From NCBI RefSeq assembly GCF_047123815.1, contig NZ_CP138920.1, positions 1,860,001-1,924,000 of the forward strand: a stretch of 64,000 bases of DNA, given 5' to 3'. The first letter of the stretch is position 1; every line of letters begins with the position of its first letter. This document shows, piece after piece, positions 15,927 through 25,148 of the stretch. This DNA comes from Maricaulis sp017643475 (lineage in GTDB: Bacteria > Pseudomonadota > Alphaproteobacteria > Caulobacterales > Maricaulaceae). Below the pieces are notes generated by a model. The model saw only the letters and a list, made by a program, of their open reading frames with translations, did not search any database and was not told where the DNA came from. The translations under genes and the position numbers were made by a program.

Positions 15927-16670
15927 TCAGCGTGAGAACCAGCGCTTGAAATCGCTGACGCGCTGGCGGCTCACAGTGTGTTCTCCGTCGAGGGTTTTCA
16001 GGCGGACCTGCCAGTGGCCGCCGCTGCGGTCGGCCTGGTCGATGGCGGCGATATTGGGCAGGAGAGCGCGGCTGATGCGGAAAAAATCCTGGGGGTTGAG
16101 CGCGTCTTCCAGCTCGTTGAGGGTGAAGTCGACAAAATAGCTCTCACCGGAATTGAGATGCGCAAGGACGCCCTTGTCGCGGGCCTGGAAACAGGCGATT
16201 TCCCTGATCGGAACGGGACGCAGGCGATTGCCGGTCGAGATCAGCAGGCGTGTCTTGTAGCTATCACCCAGCCCGGCCTTGCGGACGGCCTGTTTCTGTT
16301 CCTCTGCGGAGGGACCGCGCAGGCGGTCGAGCTTGTCGAAAGCTGCGGCGAGATCGGTCTCGTCGACGGGTTTGAGCAGATAGGCGATGCCGTTGGAACG
16401 GAAGGCTTCGAGCGCGTATTCGTCATGCGCCGTGCAGAAAATTGCCGGGCAGGGAATCTCGCGGATTTCAAACAGGTCGAAACAGGTGCCATCGGCAAGG
16501 CGGATGTCGAAAAACACGAGGTCAGGCGGAGGATTGTCGCGAAACCAGGCATCGGCCTCGGCGACGCCTTCGACCACGCCCAGTACGGTGTGATCCGGTC
16601 GCACGTTTTGCAGGCGTCTCATCAGGCGTTCGGCAGCGGGGTATTCGTCCTCGACGATGAGGATATTCAT
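15927..16670 (-). CDS. LytTR-family response regulator
   Basis: A 247-aa AlgR/LytR-type regulator. The receiver (residues 1-120) shows IVEDEYPAAERL, LVFFDIRLADG with the acceptor Asp, FCTAHDEYALEAF and LLKPVDETDL. The LytTR DNA-binding domain (about 145-245) shows LLISTGNRLRPVPIREIACFQARDKGVLAHL, ESYFVDFTLNELE and FFRISRALLPNIAAI. Its start overlaps the stop of the upstream LytS-type kinase gene (ATGA), the usual kinase-regulator coupling, but that kinase gene carries two in-frame stops, so the regulator may now be an orphan. Confidence 0.9.
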   Translation of the reverse strand: MNILIVEDEYPAAERLMRRLQNVRPDHTVLGVVEGVAEADAWFRDNPPPDLVFFDIRLADGTCFDLFEIREIPCPAIFCTAHDEYALEAFRSNGIAYLLKPVDETDLAAAFDKLDRLRGPSAEEQKQAVRKAGLGDSYKTRLLISTGNRLRPVPIREIACFQARDKGVLAHLNSGESYFVDFTLNELEDALNPQDFFRISRALLPNIAAIDQADRSGGHWQVRLKTLDGEHTVSRQRVSDFKRWFSR

Positions 16671-17812
16671 GCGGCGCGCTCCGGCAGCCAGGGCAGGGTC
16701 ACGGTGAACACGTCATCCGTGTTGCTCACAACGACCGTGCCGGCACCGGCGAGCCCGAACCGGGAGCTGAGATTGCTCAGCCCGATCCCGCTTGATTCCA
16801 CGCTCAATACAGGTCTCACCGGGTTAGTGATGGTGATACCGCTTTCATCGGCGCTGATACGGATGTCCAGCGGCGCATTGCGGGTCGCGACATTATGTTT
16901 GAGCGCGTTCTCGACCAGGGTGAGAAGGCTCATGGGAATGAGTTCGCGATCCATTACCTCGTCAGCAATCTCGACGCTCAGATTGAACGTGTCCGGTCGG
17001 CGCTGGGCCTAGACCTTGAGGAAGGCAGACGCCGCTTTCCAGTCCTCTTTCAGGCTGGCGCGCTCCCGGCCTTCGGTCTGCAGGACATAACGATAGATAT
17101 CCGAAAGGGAGCGGACAAAGCGCTCCACCGCTTGCGGCCGTTCCACTGCGGTCTGGGCGAGGGCGCCCAGGCTGTTGAAGAGGAAGTGCGGGGCGAGACG
17201 GTTTTTCAGGGCGTCATAACGCGCTTCCGCGGCAGCGCGTCCGGCTTCTTCGCGGGCAAGCCGCTCGTCGGTATAGGCCGAGCGGAAACCGAAACTCTCC
17301 GAAATGCCCGAGATCGCGATCGGGATCAGGATGGCGGTAAAGGTCTGGTCGATGGCAAAGGACAGGTTGAAGCCGAAATTATAAACCACAAGGCCGAAGA
17401 AGGCGACGAAGGCGGCCGAGCCAAGCGCGCCGTACACGACCGAGCCGGCAAAGATCACGATCTGGCGAGTGGCGTCATGGGTTCCATACGGCCAGCGTTT
17501 CAGCCAGAAGGCGCGCCAGCTCTCCTGCATGGCGACGATCATGACGGCAAAATAGAAGCCCATCATCACCTCGCCCCATCCGGCCAGGGTCACGGTGATG
17601 AAGTCGAGGTCTTCCCGCGCCGCTTAACGCGCCTTGGCGTAGAGCGGTTCGCCCAGGCCAATCAGCATGACAACAAGAATGGAAACCCAGACCCGGTTGG
17701 GGATCCGGGACAGGTGACCGATCAGGGATGGGCGGGTGGCTGGCGCCATTTGGGTCTGAGCACGCATGATGCGATTAGACACCTGATCGACCGGCCTGTC
17801 AGCACCGTTCAT
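16667..17812 (-). pseudogene. LytS-type (His_kinase family) sensor kinase with two in-frame stops
   Basis: One continuous frame of 381 codons reads as a four- to five-TM LytS-like histidine kinase but is cut by TAA at 17624-17626 and TAG at 17009-17011. Fragment 1 holds the N-terminus with TM segment VWVSILVVMLIGLGEPLYA. Fragment 2 holds further TM segments and the H-box LAPHFLFNSLGALAQ. Fragment 3 holds the N-box LVENALKHN and the GIGLSNLSSRFG G-box. Codons flanking the TAG (FLKV*AQRRPDTFNLSVEI) match the dimerisation-to-ATPase linker of the family, where Gln is usual, suggesting CAG to TAG. The C-terminus overlaps the LytTR regulator. No fragment alone could be a working kinase. Confidence 0.8.
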
Positions 17813-17844
17813 CCCGGCAAATCAACCACTGATCCGGAAGGCTG

Positions 17845-18459
17845 TCAGAGCGCTGGCAGTCGCGCGCAGACCATGTCGACCATTTCACCGAAACTCAGCT
17901 CGCCCGTATTGCGGATGACCATGTCTGCATGGGGTTTTTGCGGTTCGACATGCAGGTCGTGCATGGGGCGGACATGTGTTTCGAACTGGAAGCGTGCGAA
18001 CTCCTCGGTGCGCGAGCGTTCGGCTACATCACGGGTGATGCGGCGGTCCAGGCGAATGTCATCGCCTGCGGAGACATAGACCGAGAAATCGAACCGGCTG
18101 CGCAGCTGGTCGCTCGCCAGGATGTGCATGCCTTCGACGATCAGGATGCGGCCCGGTGCAAAGGTCTGGTTCTGCGGACGACGGCGATGGGTGGCAAAGT
18201 CGTATTGCGGGATATCGACAGACGCGCCCTGTTTCAGCGCGCCCAGATGTGCGGCCAGCAGGCCGTGATCCTTGGCCGCCGGTTCGTCGAAATTGAACGC
18301 GCGTTCGTCAAAGCCGGGAATGTCGCCAGCGTCGATATAATAATCATCCTCGGCGAGGATCTGGGCGTCGTGCTGGTTGAAATGTTCAGCCAGCGCGGTG
18401 GACAGGCGGGACTTACCGGAGGCCGACCCGCCGGTGATCGCAATCAACAGGCGGCTCAT
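17845..18459 (-). CDS. Uridine kinase-like P-loop kinase
   Basis: A 204-aa cytosolic kinase of the uridine/phosphoribulokinase group. The Walker A is GGSASGKS at residues 10-17; EDDYYIDAGD matches the uridine kinase Asp/Tyr segment; YDFATHRR and ILIVEGMHIL follow in the family order, then DIRLDRRITRDVAERSR, the lid. It would phosphorylate uridine/cytidine in pyrimidine salvage, although family members with other substrates exist. Its ATG overlaps the hemY stop by 4 bp, making it the last gene of the heme operon. Confidence 0.82.
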   Translation of the reverse strand: MSRLLIAITGGSASGKSRLSTALAEHFNQHDAQILAEDDYYIDAGDIPGFDERAFNFDEPAAKDHGLLAAHLGALKQGASVDIPQYDFATHRRRPQNQTFAPGRILIVEGMHILASDQLRSRFDFSVYVSAGDDIRLDRRITRDVAERSRTEEFARFQFETHVRPMHDLHVEPQKPHADMVIRNTGELSFGEMVDMVCARLPAL

Positions 18460-19940
18460 GCGGCTCGGCCCTCATCATCAGGACCTTCGCTCTCAGCCTC
18501 GCCCACACCCGGATCATCGGGCTGGCGCGGGGCGTCGTAGAACGCCGTCCCCGTGCCTGGTGTGACACCACCTGTGACCGGTTTCGGGCGCGGAGCTTCC
18601 AGCAGCGCGGTTTCCGGAACCGCGTCGGCCGCGCCTTCATAACGTTCGTGGCGCGGATGGATCAGGCGAGCTTCATCGCCATAGACATAGACCATGCGCT
18701 TCCAGTCGTCGGACGTGTAGGGGAAGGGGCGGCCTTCCTCGTCCATATCCGTCCAGTCGGCTTCCACCGAGGCATTGGCGGCACGGGTCATCCAGCGGCG
18801 GGCATCCTCGTCGCGGTCCTGCAGGCGGTAAAGCCGGGCGACCATGGCACAGACGCGGGCGCTGGGCGTGGTCTCTTCCAGCAGCGGCAGGAGAATGCGC
18901 TCGGCGACAGCGCTCTCGCCTTCATCCAGCGCGATCTGGGCCTTCAGCAGCTGGCTTTCGCGGTGTTCCGGCGCCAGCTCGACCAGAGCCTTCAGGCGTT
19001 CCAGGCGTTTGGTCGGCGTGTCGGACTTGCGCAAATCCTTGTAGGAGCGGGCCAGGACCGGGTGGGGGGCGGCCTGCCAGGCTGTTTCGAGAACGTCAGA
19101 GGCCTTCTTGTGTCGACGGCTCTGGGCGAGGAGCCGGGAGGCCAGCGTTGCGGCCGGTGCGAAACCGGGCGCTGCCTTCGTGGCCGCCTCGGCGAGGTCG
19201 CGCGCGCGGTCAGCTTGTTCCTCTTCCAGGCTCATGGCGGCAGCAGTCATGATGACGGCGCGCCGGCGCTGGATCTGGTCCAGCGGCAATTGCTTGCGGC
19301 GTTCGCCTTCATTCAGCGTGTCCAGCGCTGCCTCCCAGCGCCCCTGGGCAATCTGGCTGTCCAGCAGGGCCTCGAAGGCCCAGCGTGCGCCCTTGGCCTT
19401 GGCGAAGGCGTCCTTGGCATGTTCCTCGGTCGTCTGCTGGTCACCGCGTTCATGCGCCAGCTGGGCCAGGCCGCGATGGGCGACGACCTGGGTGCGCTTG
19501 TCTTCCAGCAGGGCTTCGTAGTGGGCTTCAGCGCCTTCCAGATTGCCGGCAGCCTCAGCGGCACGCGCGGCCAGGAGGCGCGACAGGGCCGGACGTTCGA
19601 GCAGTGCGTCAGCGCGCGCGGCCTGACGCACGGCGGCTTCGCCATCCCCGGCTGCGGAGGCGATGAGGGCTTTTTCAAGCGCGTCATAGCCCTGCTCGCG
19701 CCGACGACGGGAGAGGAAGGCTTTCATTTTGTCAGGCGATGTCCAGGCTAGATAGATGCCCCACCAGAGGACAAGGAACAGGAAGGCAAACAGGATCAGT
19801 CCGCCAGCGGCGACCACAAAGGGCAGCTCGGCACGCCAACCTAGGAATTCGAAAGTCGCAGTGCCCGGATTGAGCGCGAAAAACGCGCCGGCAGCGGCGG
19901 CGAGGATGGCGGCAGCGACAGCAAGTATCAGTCGTATCAT
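18456..19940 (-). CDS. hemY: HemY-type TPR membrane protein
   Basis: A 494-aa protein with two N-terminal TM helices (LILAVAAAILAAAAGAFFAL, FVVAAGGLILFAFLFLVLWWGIYLA) and a long TPR-like helical region (residues 60-420: AAGNLEGAEAHYEALLEDKRTQVVAHRGLAQLA and so on). This is the HemY_N family found downstream of hemD; despite the name it is not protoporphyrinogen oxidase, and its role in heme synthesis is unproved. A Pro-rich C-terminal tail follows. It overlaps mic60 and the uridine kinase gene by 4 bp each, indicating coupled translation. Confidence 0.85.
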   Translation of the reverse strand: MIRLILAVAAAILAAAAGAFFALNPGTATFEFLGWRAELPFVVAAGGLILFAFLFLVLWWGIYLAWTSPDKMKAFLSRRRREQGYDALEKALIASAAGDGEAAVRQAARADALLERPALSRLLAARAAEAAGNLEGAEAHYEALLEDKRTQVVAHRGLAQLAHERGDQQTTEEHAKDAFAKAKGARWAFEALLDSQIAQGRWEAALDTLNEGERRKQLPLDQIQRRRAVIMTAAAMSLEEEQADRARDLAEAATKAAPGFAPAATLASRLLAQSRRHKKASDVLETAWQAAPHPVLARSYKDLRKSDTPTKRLERLKALVELAPEHRESQLLKAQIALDEGESAVAERILLPLLEETTPSARVCAMVARLYRLQDRDEDARRWMTRAANASVEADWTDMDEEGRPFPYTSDDWKRMVYVYGDEARLIHPRHERYEGAADAVPETALLEAPRPKPVTGGVTPGTGTAFYDAPRQPDDPGVGEAESEGPDDEGRAA

Positions 19941-21247
19941 GACGGATCAGTCCCCAGTTCCGCGGCGGTCTCGGCTAGGTTCTGGCGAACCGTTTCCAGA
20001 CGGGCATCAGTTTCAAGACGGGCGCGTGCACCCAACAGCCATTCCCGGGCAGCTTCAAGAGCGTCACCTTCGAGTTGTTCGGTCAGCGTGACAGCATCGG
20101 CCAACTCGCGGTCATTGAGAGCGGCCTCGGCTAGTGATGTCACCGCCAGCGGATCGCGGTCCGCGCTGTCTGCATCAACACGCTGAACCTGGAGCAAGCC
20201 CCAAAGCCGCTGGCCGCTGCCAGCTGCGGCACGGATCTCTTGGCCTGGGTAGGTCGTGCGCAGGTCATCGAGTGTCGGTGCGCCGGCACGAGAGTAACTT
20301 GCCAGCGCGGCCAAATCGGTATTGCCGCGCCAAAGGCGGGCAATGGCCGCGCGCTCGGCCTCGAACGCCCCCCCGGTGGCTGCGGCATCCCGGAGGGCTG
20401 TTAGGGCGATCGCGCGTGCGGCGAGAATGCGTTCGGCCTCTGTGTCGACCTCCGGCTCCCGTTCCGCGGCGGCCAGGGCGCCGTCGGCGGTGGTCTGGGC
20501 GGCGGCGACTGCTGAGCGTGCGTCCGCCAGCTCGGTTTCCAGGGCAGCGATACGGTTGTTGAGGGCCTGGATCTGTGCCGTGTGATCAGTTGCTGGCTGT
20601 GCGGCCGGCGCGTTTTCCAGCGCTGTGATGCGGTTGGCCAGGTTTTGCAGAAGTGACGGATCGATCGCCGCCTGGCTGGCGAGATTCGCCTGGTCCAGCG
20701 CGGTTTGTGTTGATTGACCCAGCTCTGCCTGTCCGGCTTCCAGGGCCTCGATGCGGGCGATCAGGCCGGACGGGTCGAAGGCAGCGACTTCGCCATCTCC
20801 GGTCGGGACCGGACGGGCTTCCAGTGAGGTCAGGCGGCTTTCGATGCCGGAGAGATCGGCCGTGTTTCCATCGCCCGTTGCTTGCGGGCGGGCTTCCAGC
20901 TCGCTGATGCGGTTTTCCAGCGAAGCGACTGCCGACTGCGCAGCGGTGCGCGCGTCAGCGGCCGGGTCTTCTGCTTCCATCGCGGCCAGGCGAGTTTCCA
21001 GTCCGGTCATGGACTGGGTCATCGTGGCGCGCTCGCTGGCCCCGGGATCGGTGCTGTCGCCCTGGCCCGGGAAGAACTGCACCGCGGCAAAGCCCAGCGC
21101 ACCACCGGTCAGACTGGCGAGGGCAAAGGTGATGAGGCTGGCGCCCATGCGGGATGCGGCCTGGATATCAGGCGGCAATTCCTCGGAGCTGTCAGCGGGC
21201 TCGAACTCTGCGTCGAGCGGTTCCGGATCGATACTGGAGTCGGACAT
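19937..21247 (-). CDS. mic60: Mitofilin/Mic60 homologue (COG4223)
   Basis: A 436-aa inner-membrane protein: an acidic N-terminus, one TM helix (LITFALASLTGGALGFAAVQFF, about residues 35-56), a long periplasmic coiled coil made of repeated 'LESRLTSLEARP'-like heptads (70-270), and a C-terminal mitofilin-like domain (ALRDAAATGGAFEAERAAIARLW, RLWGLLQVQRVDA, LAEAALNDRELADAVTLTEQLEGDALEAAREWLLGARARLETD). COG4223 proteins are the alphaproteobacterial counterparts of mitochondrial Mic60, which shapes cristae and contacts outer-membrane proteins; in many alphaproteobacteria they lie in the heme operon, as here (hemC-hemD-mic60-hemY). The starting ATG is followed by an acidic tail typical of the group. 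Confidence 0.8.
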   Translation of the reverse strand: MSDSSIDPEPLDAEFEPADSSEELPPDIQAASRMGASLITFALASLTGGALGFAAVQFFPGQGDSTDPGASERATMTQSMTGLETRLAAMEAEDPAADARTAAQSAVASLENRISELEARPQATGDGNTADLSGIESRLTSLEARPVPTGDGEVAAFDPSGLIARIEALEAGQAELGQSTQTALDQANLASQAAIDPSLLQNLANRITALENAPAAQPATDHTAQIQALNNRIAALETELADARSAVAAAQTTADGALAAAEREPEVDTEAERILAARAIALTALRDAAATGGAFEAERAAIARLWRGNTDLAALASYSRAGAPTLDDLRTTYPGQEIRAAAGSGQRLWGLLQVQRVDADSADRDPLAVTSLAEAALNDRELADAVTLTEQLEGDALEAAREWLLGARARLETDARLETVRQNLAETAAELGTDPS

Positions 21248-21281
21248 GACGGGCCGTGATTCGGGTTGAGACCCGAATACC

Positions 21282-22020
21282 CTAGGACGCGTTGCTCAGG
21301 GATGCCAGATCCATGGGTTGTCGCAGGGTCTCTAACAAATCCTCTTCTGTGGGACTGGAAGCCGGGATGAGGTCGGCGAAACCGGCGTTTTCCAGCGGTT
21401 TCAGCGCATTTCGGGACATGCCATAGACGCTGACCGTGCCCAGCCAGTGGTGCAGGCCGAAGCGGCGGGCCAGGTCGAGGAAGGCCTTGGCGCCACGACC
21501 GGAATGTACCAGCACCTGGACAGGAGAGCCGGAGACGATGGCGGCGATCGCCTCTTCGCTCAGCGCATCGACGGGTACAGTGCCATAGCCAATGGACTCG
21601 CGAGCGGTGAAACCGGCCTCGCGCAGGTCACCGGCCAGATTGCCAGCGGCATGAATGCCGCGCATATGCAGGATGGAGCCCTTTTTCGGCTTGAGCTTGC
21701 GCTTGAGGAGCGCGCCCAGTTTCTTCACATCGCCATTGGCCGAATAGACCTTGGTAAAGCCGATATCCCGGGCGACACGGGCGGTGCTGTTGCCCACGCA
21801 AAAAAACCGGTATGTCGCGCTCGGGGCGGCGTGGCCCCCAGGCGCGAACGCCATTGGCGCTGGTGAAAGCCAGGGCCTGCACGTCGCTCAGGTCGACATC
21901 AATCGTGGCGCGGAAATTCACGTCCAGCACAGGACAGATGATCGGATCGATGCCCATGGCTCGCAGTCCGGTCGCAGTCTGTTCCGCGCCCGGCCAGCCT
22001 CGGGTGACGATCACCGTCAT
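21282..22020 (-). pseudogene. hemD: Uroporphyrinogen-III synthase, frameshifted at a homopolymer
   Basis: HemD closes hydroxymethylbilane to uroporphyrinogen III. The N-terminal part (MTVIVTRGWPGAEQTATGL, ALAFTSANGVRAW, RPERDIPVF) is in one frame from 22020; the rest (FCVGNSTARVARDIGFTKVYSANGDV through LLETLRQPMDLASLSNAS) is in the next frame. The break falls exactly at a run of seven T (A7 on the plus strand, 21800-21806); six would restore PVF-CVGNST. All conserved HemD elements are otherwise present. HemD is normally needed for heme, so a sequence error, transcriptional slippage, or an alternative locus must be considered. The start overlaps the hemC stop by 4 bp. Confidence 0.85.
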
Positions 22021-22982
22021 GTGGTGAGGAACACCCTGGAAAGGTGCTCGCCTGCTGCTGATTTTACGATCGATCCCAGTTCCCGACCAAGCTGATCGGC
22101 GTCTGACAAAGACAATCCCGACATGTCCACGGATCTCGACTCACGCCACTTCATCTGACCGTCAGGAGTCAAAACTTCCGCGGTGAAGTCCATTGATACC
22201 TTATTAACGTGGGCGGCAATCGGTGTGCGACAGGAGCCGTCCAGCTCTGCCAGGAAGCCGCGCTCGGCCGTGATGGCGAGTGCTGTGGGTGCGTGGTGCA
22301 GCGGTTCCAGCAAGGCGCGGGCGTTATCGTCACCGCTGCGGATGGTGACGCCGACAGCGCCCTGGGCTGCCGCCGGCAGCATTGTGGAAGGATCAATCGG
22401 AGAGGCGTTTTCCAACTGGTGGCCCAACCGATTGAGACCGGCCTTGGCCAGGAAGGTCGCGTGGGCCTCGCCTGCGGCCAGTTTGGAAAGGCGTGTACCG
22501 ACATTGCCGCGCAGGGGGATGACCTTGATGTCCGGGCGCAGGTTCAGCAATTGCGACTGGCGTCGCAGGCTGGCGGTGCCGAAGACACATCCTTCCGGCA
22601 GATCTTCCAGCCGGGTCTCGCCGCCCGAAGAAATCAGCACATCGCGTGGATCCTCGCGTTCCAGGATCGCTCCCAGTTCCAGACCCGCAGGCAGGGTCGT
22701 GGGCACGTCCTTCATCGAGTGAACGGCAAAGGCAGCGCGGCCCTCCAGCTGGGCTTCGTCGATTTCCTTGGTGAACAGTCCCTTGCCGCCGGCTTCAAGC
22801 AGGGTGCGATCTTGGATCTTGTCGCCAGTGGAAACGAGGCCGAGGATCGGGAAGGCCGCCTCCTTGTCGACCTCTGCGATCCCATGGGCTGCTGCCAGCA
22901 AGGCCTGGACTTCCAGGGCCTGAGCGAGGGCGAGCGGGGATTTGCGGGTTGCGATCGGCAGGGGGGAGGACAGTGCAGACAC
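22017..22982 (-). CDS. hemC: Hydroxymethylbilane synthase (porphobilinogen deaminase)
   Basis: A 321-aa cytosolic enzyme joining four porphobilinogens to hydroxymethylbilane. Motifs: IATRKSPLALAQA, GLFTKEIDEAQLEG, FAVHSMKDVPTTLP, FGTASLRRQSQL, PLRGNVGTRL, PAAAQGAVGV and LDGSCRTPIAAH with the Cys that carries the dipyrromethane cofactor. The length is normal. It is the first gene of the minus-strand operon hemC-hemD-mic60-hemY-udk, divergent from tsaD with 37 bp between start codons. Confidence 0.96.
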   Translation of the reverse strand: MSALSSPLPIATRKSPLALAQALEVQALLAAAHGIAEVDKEAAFPILGLVSTGDKIQDRTLLEAGGKGLFTKEIDEAQLEGRAAFAVHSMKDVPTTLPAGLELGAILEREDPRDVLISSGGETRLEDLPEGCVFGTASLRRQSQLLNLRPDIKVIPLRGNVGTRLSKLAAGEAHATFLAKAGLNRLGHQLENASPIDPSTMLPAAAQGAVGVTIRSGDDNARALLEPLHHAPTALAITAERGFLAELDGSCRTPIAAHVNKVSMDFTAEVLTPDGQMKWRESRSVDMSGLSLSDADQLGRELGSIVKSAAGEHLSRVFLTT

Positions 22983-23019
22983 GTTGCAGCTTTCCGGTCA
23001 GGAGGTTATCGAACAGATT

Positions 23020-24150
23020 ATGGACTTATCCCCCACTTCACCCGAAGCGCAAGCGCGCGCGCTCACCGTTCTCGGAATGGAATCCAGCTGTGACGAGACT
23101 GCAGCGGCTATCCTGCGTCGATCCGCCTCGGGCGAGACGGAGGTTCTGGCCGATCTCGTGCTCGGTCAGATGGAGGCGCATGCGCCCTATGGCGGCGTGG
23201 TTCCGGAGATTGCCGCGCGGGCCCATGCCGAGGCGATGGACGGTCTGGTTGCTGCCGCGCTGAAGGAAGCCGGTCTGACCCTGGACGAGATTGACGGCAT
23301 TGCCGCGACAGCGGGGCCGGGACTGATCGGTGGTGTGATGGCGGCCTTGATGACAGCCAAGGGGTTGGCACTGGGATCCGGCAAGCCGTTAATCGCGGTC
23401 AATCATCTTGAAGGCCACGCGCTTTCGCCGCGTCTCTCGGAAGATGTGACGTTTCCCTACCTGCTCTTGCTGGTCTCTGGCGGACACACACAATTGCTGA
23501 TCGCCGAGGGGATCGGGAAGTACAGCCGTCTCGGGTCCACGCTGGACGATGCGGCGGGTGAAGCCTTCGACAAGACAGCCAAGGTGATGGGGCTGGGTTT
23601 TCCCGGCGGACCCGCTCTGGAGCGTAGTGCCGTCACCGGTGATGCAACGCGTTTCGCGCTGCCCACGCCGCTAAAGGGCAAGCCGGGCTGTGACTTCTCC
23701 TTTGCCGGTTTGAAAACCGCCGCACGACAGATCTGGGACGGACTCGAAGCGCCGTCCGAGCAGGACAAGGCTGACCTTGCGGCCTGTGTGCAGCAGGCCA
23801 TCGCAAGATCCCTGGCCAGCCGGTCCGCACGCGCCATGGCCATGTTCCGCGAGCGTTTTCAGGACGAGCAGGCTCCCGCTTTTATCGTTGCCGGCGGCGT
23901 GGCGGCCAACAAGACGGTGCGGTCAACGCTGGACCAGGCGGCTGCGGATCACGGCTTTGAACTCAAGGCGCCGCCGATGCGCTGGTGCACGGACAATGCA
24001 GCCATGATTGCCCTGGCCGGGCTGGAGCATCTCGCTGTCGGAGATGTGGATGAGCTGAACGCGCCCGCACGCGCACGCTGGCCATTGGACGAAAGCTCGG
24101 CCAAGCTGGCACCCGTGATCGGATCCGGACGAAAAGGACCCAAGGCATGA
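23020..24150 (+). CDS. tsaD: tRNA N6-adenosine threonylcarbamoyltransferase
   Basis: A 376-aa enzyme that, with TsaB and TsaE, makes t6A37 in ANN-decoding tRNAs. Motifs: VLGMESSCDETAAAIL, the metal-binding HLEGHALSPRL, LLLVSGGHTQLLIAEG, TLDDAAGEAFDKTAKVMGLGFPGGP and AGGVAANKTVR. The start at ATG 23020 fits the family N-terminus; GGAGG lies 14 bp upstream, farther than usual. Its stop overlaps gpsA (ATGA), opening a four-gene coupled operon. TsaE is encoded at 57527 in this window; the hemC-tsaD divergence is common in alphaproteobacteria. Confidence 0.96.
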   Translation: MDLSPTSPEAQARALTVLGMESSCDETAAAILRRSASGETEVLADLVLGQMEAHAPYGGVVPEIAARAHAEAMDGLVAAALKEAGLTLDEIDGIAATAGPGLIGGVMAALMTAKGLALGSGKPLIAVNHLEGHALSPRLSEDVTFPYLLLLVSGGHTQLLIAEGIGKYSRLGSTLDDAAGEAFDKTAKVMGLGFPGGPALERSAVTGDATRFALPTPLKGKPGCDFSFAGLKTAARQIWDGLEAPSEQDKADLAACVQQAIARSLASRSARAMAMFRERFQDEQAPAFIVAGGVAANKTVRSTLDQAAADHGFELKAPPMRWCTDNAAMIALAGLEHLAVGDVDELNAPARARWPLDESSAKLAPVIGSGRKGPKA

Positions 24151-25148
24151 GCAATTATCAGTCTATCGGTGTGATCGGCGCCGGCGCCTGGGGCACGGCC
24201 CTGGCCCAGACCGCTGCTTCGGCCGGACGATCAGTGACCCTCTGGTCTTTCGAACAGGACGTTGCCGACGCGATCAACAACAAACACGAGAACACGATCT
24301 ACCTGCCGGATGTGGCGCTGGAAAAATCCATCATGGCCACGACGGCGATGTCGGAGCTGGACGCCTGCGACGCCATCCTGGCCGTTGCCCCCGCACAGCA
24401 TTTGCGCCGCGTTCTGGAGAGCTTCCTGCCCTATGCCCAGCCCGGCGTCCCGATCGCGCTCTGCGCCAAGGGTATCGAGCAATCCAGCCTGTCGATGATG
24501 ACCGATGTGCTCTCCGAGACCATTCCGGGCGCAGTGCCGGCCGTACTGTCCGGTCCGAGTTTCGCCATCGACACGGCCAAGGGCCTGCCGACCGCGGTGA
24601 CCCTGGCCTGCGCGGACGAGGCGATCGGTGCCGACCTGGTCGAGGCGCTGGGAACGACCCGTTTCCGTCCCTATCTGGCCAATGACCTTGTCGGCGCGGA
24701 GATTGGTGGCGCGGTCAAGAATGTGCTGGCGATTGCTTGCGGTATTTCCGAGGGACGTGGCCTGGGCAAGTCGGCTCACGCGGCCCTCATCTCTCGCGGG
24801 TTCGCCGAGATGACACGTCTCGCCCTGGCGCTCGGAGCGCAGCGCGAGACCCTGTCCGGCCTGTGTGGTCTGGGCGATCTGGTGCTGACCTGTTCCTCGC
24901 CGCAATCACGCAACATGTCTTGCGGATTGGCGCTGGGGCGCGGCATGCATCTCGATGATATTCTCTCATCGCGCAAGGCTGTTACCGAAGGTGTGGCCAG
25001 TGCACCGGCCGTTGTGGCACTGGCAAAACGTCACGGTATCGAAATGCCGATCTGTGAAGCTGTCGACACCATTCTCAAGGGCGATGTCAGCGTCGAGGAG
25101 GCTATCGAGGCCCTGCTGGCCCGTCCCTTCACCCTGGAGACCGCCTGA
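24147..25148 (+). CDS. gpsA: Glycerol-3-phosphate dehydrogenase [NAD(P)+]
   Basis: A 333-aa enzyme reducing dihydroxyacetone phosphate to sn-glycerol-3-phosphate for phospholipid synthesis. The Rossmann motif is GAGAWGTALAQTAA; further marks are SGPSFAIDTAKGLPTAVTLA, the catalytic Lys in GAEIGGAVKNVLAIACGISEG and GLCGLGDLVLTCSS. The length is normal. The ATG overlaps the tsaD stop, and its TGA overlaps the next start by one base. Confidence 0.96.
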   Translation: MSNYQSIGVIGAGAWGTALAQTAASAGRSVTLWSFEQDVADAINNKHENTIYLPDVALEKSIMATTAMSELDACDAILAVAPAQHLRRVLESFLPYAQPGVPIALCAKGIEQSSLSMMTDVLSETIPGAVPAVLSGPSFAIDTAKGLPTAVTLACADEAIGADLVEALGTTRFRPYLANDLVGAEIGGAVKNVLAIACGISEGRGLGKSAHAALISRGFAEMTRLALALGAQRETLSGLCGLGDLVLTCSSPQSRNMSCGLALGRGMHLDDILSSRKAVTEGVASAPAVVALAKRHGIEMPICEAVDTILKGDVSVEEAIEALLARPFTLETA

